Origin: DAIRET01 sp036795455
GTDB lineage: Bacteria > Bacteroidota > Ignavibacteria > Ignavibacteriales > Ignavibacteriaceae
Direction of reading: 5' to 3'
NCBI GenBank assembly: GCA_036795455.1
Contig: DAIRET010000036.1
Span: 1-19,620, forward strand
DNA: 19,620 nucleotides
Within the stretch, counting starts at the first letter, position 1. Each line of letters starts with the position of its first letter. Shown in pieces: positions 18,549 to 19,620 of this stretch. The translations under genes were made by a program, and so were the position numbers. A model generated the notes under the pieces. It had not been told where the DNA came from. It did not search any database and worked only from the letters and a program-made list of their open reading frames with translations.

Positions 18549-18576
18549 CCGGGATAGTTTTAAAATTACCCCCCGG
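18549..18576. terminator. Possible bidirectional terminator or convergent-gene dyad
   Basis: In the 45-bp gap between two converging genes, CCGGG (18549-18553) can pair with CCCGG (18572-18576). An inner near-perfect inverted repeat centred on TTTTAAAA (18551-18572) offers an alternative stem. A short T-run follows on the plus strand (18594-18599), at some distance. The placement suits a shared terminator, but the absence of an adjacent strong T-tract makes it uncertain. Confidence 0.35.
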
Positions 18577-18583
18577 TTGAACA

Positions 18584-19620
18584 TTATTGAATACTTTTTG
18601 TTACTTCTATACCGAGTTGTTCCATCCGGTACCTTAATTTGGATCTTGAAAGTCCCAGCACTTTAGCCGCTTTTACCTGGTTCCCTTTTGTTATTTCAAG
18701 TGTTTGAAGTATTAGCGATCTTAAAACAGCGTCTATTTTTATGCCTGTTTTTGGAACCTTCAGCACAAAACTTTCATCCGAAACTTTTTTATCATCTTCT
18801 TTTTTCAGGAAGCCGAAGTTCTGAACTTTCAACTCTTCTGATTCTACCATCAACATTGCCCGTTCAACAGCGTTTCGGAGCTCCCTTACGTTCCCTCTCC
18901 AATACTGGTTTGAAAGGAATTCAATAGCTTCCGGGTCAACACCTTTAATCTGCTTTGAAAACCTTTGAGAAAACTCTTCAATAAAAAGATGAACAAGGTT
19001 CGCTATATCTTCTTTTCTTTCTCTTAAAGGAGGGATAATAACTTTTGCAACATCAAGTCTGTACAATAAATCCTCTCTGAAATTCCCTTTTCGGGCTTCG
19101 GCTTCAAGGTCCTTGTTTGAAGCTGCCAAAACCCTTACGTCAACAGATATTTCTCTTTCGCCTCCAAGGCGGTAAAATCTTCTTTCCTGTAAAACACGAA
19201 GCAGTTTTACCTGCATATCAAGACTCAGTTCGCCGATTTCATCCAGCAGAAGAGTACCGCCGTCTGCCAGTTCAAATTTTCCGAGTTTAGTTTTTTGTGC
19301 TGCACCTGTAAATGCACCTTTCTCGTGTCCGAACAGTTCGCTTTCGGCAAGTTCGCGGGGAATTGTACCGCAGTTTATTGTAACAAAAACTTTATCTCGC
19401 CTCGGGCTGTTTTGGTGGATATATTTTGCAATCATTTCCTTACCGGTACCGCTTTCTCCCTGAACAAGAATAGTAGTGCTGTCGCTTTTTGAAAGTTTCT
19501 CTACCATATTCAATACTTTGGAAATTGATTTCCCTTTACCGAAAAATTCCGGCGTTAGTACATCGGACGAAAGAACTTCGAGAAGTTTTTGATTTTCATA
19601 TTTAAGGAAAAGATTATCGG
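18584..19620 (-). CDS. Sigma-54-dependent transcriptional activator, NtrC family (partial, N-terminus off right edge)
   Basis: 344 complete codons plus the stop are visible and the frame is open to the right edge. The AAA+ domain begins near FFGKGKSISKVL and contains Walker A GESGTGKE (about 19437-19460), the sigma-54-contacting loop GAFTGA (19301-19318), Walker B GGTLLLDEIGEL (about 19226-19261) and the sensor motifs of the family (GNVRELRNAVERA). The C-terminus has a Fis-type helix-turn-helix (AAKVLGLSRSKLRYRMEQLG). It would remodel sigma-54 RNA polymerase at -24/-12 promoters. A short charged stretch (YENQKLLEVL) precedes the AAA+ domain and may be the linker from a sensory N-terminal domain, whose type (receiver, PAS or GAF) cannot be seen. 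Its partner kinase is therefore unknown; the kinases at 9077-15545 are candidates only. Confidence 0.93.
   Translation of the reverse strand, partial: DNLFLKYENQKLLEVLSSDVLTPEFFGKGKSISKVLNMVEKLSKSDSTTILVQGESGTGKEMIAKYIHQNSPRRDKVFVTINCGTIPRELAESELFGHEKGAFTGAAQKTKLGKFELADGGTLLLDEIGELSLDMQVKLLRVLQERRFYRLGGEREISVDVRVLAASNKDLEAEARKGNFREDLLYRLDVAKVIIPPLRERKEDIANLVHLFIEEFSQRFSKQIKGVDPEAIEFLSNQYWRGNVRELRNAVERAMLMVESEELKVQNFGFLKKEDDKKVSDESFVLKVPKTGIKIDAVLRSLILQTLEITKGNQVKAAKVLGLSRSKLRYRMEQLGIEVTKSIQ

Noticed and set aside
19511..19513. TTG as the start of the sigma-54 activator
   Set aside because: The frame stays open to the right edge and the upstream residues (FFGKGKSISKVL) belong to the conserved start of the AAA+ domain, so the gene is truncated by the window rather than starting here.

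Overview
The window is a piece of an AT-rich bacterial chromosome, most likely from the Bacteroidota/Chlorobi (FCB) group; an Ignavibacteria-like organism is my best guess. The evidence is a very large secreted protein built from modules typical of Bacteroidota-type exported proteins, long soluble PAS/GAF histidine kinases of the kind common in that group, weak or absent Shine-Dalgarno sequences before several genes, and a few TAnnTTTG (-7-like) boxes upstream of genes. No rRNA, tRNA, CRISPR array, insertion sequence or phage gene was seen.

Layout. (1) Positions 1-8534, minus strand: one uninterrupted reading frame of 2,844 visible codons that runs off the left edge. I followed it line by line and found no stop. 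It encodes a signal peptide, an N-terminal beta-rich domain, two Ig-like plus jelly-roll (choice-of-anchor J-like) pairs, a fibronectin III domain, a third jelly-roll domain, a carboxypeptidase-regulatory-like domain, a beta-propeller-like region, an InlB-type repeat, another Ig-like domain, and a parallel beta-helix of more than 1,100 residues. (2) 8535-9076: a 542-bp gap between divergently transcribed genes. (3) 9077-15545, plus strand: two consecutive soluble multi-PAS histidine kinases; the second is a 1,506-residue hybrid kinase ending in a receiver domain. (4) 15613-18055: a copper-handling pair, a CopZ-like HMA chaperone followed 16 bp later by a CopA-type P1B-1 ATPase. (5) 18122-18538: a small PEGA-domain lipoprotein. 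(6) 18584-19620, minus strand: the AAA+ and Fis-type HTH portion of a sigma-54-dependent activator, running off the right edge and convergent with the lipoprotein gene.

How the parts may work together. copZ and copA form an obvious functional unit (cytosolic Cu(I) delivery and export). The kinases look like intracellular sensors, with no transmembrane segments visible, and no complete response regulator gene lies beside them. The sigma-54 activator could be a phosphorelay output only if its unseen N-terminus carries a receiver domain. No link between the giant secreted protein and the other genes can be shown from sequence. I found no clear undescribed system. The most noteworthy item is the giant multidomain secreted protein.
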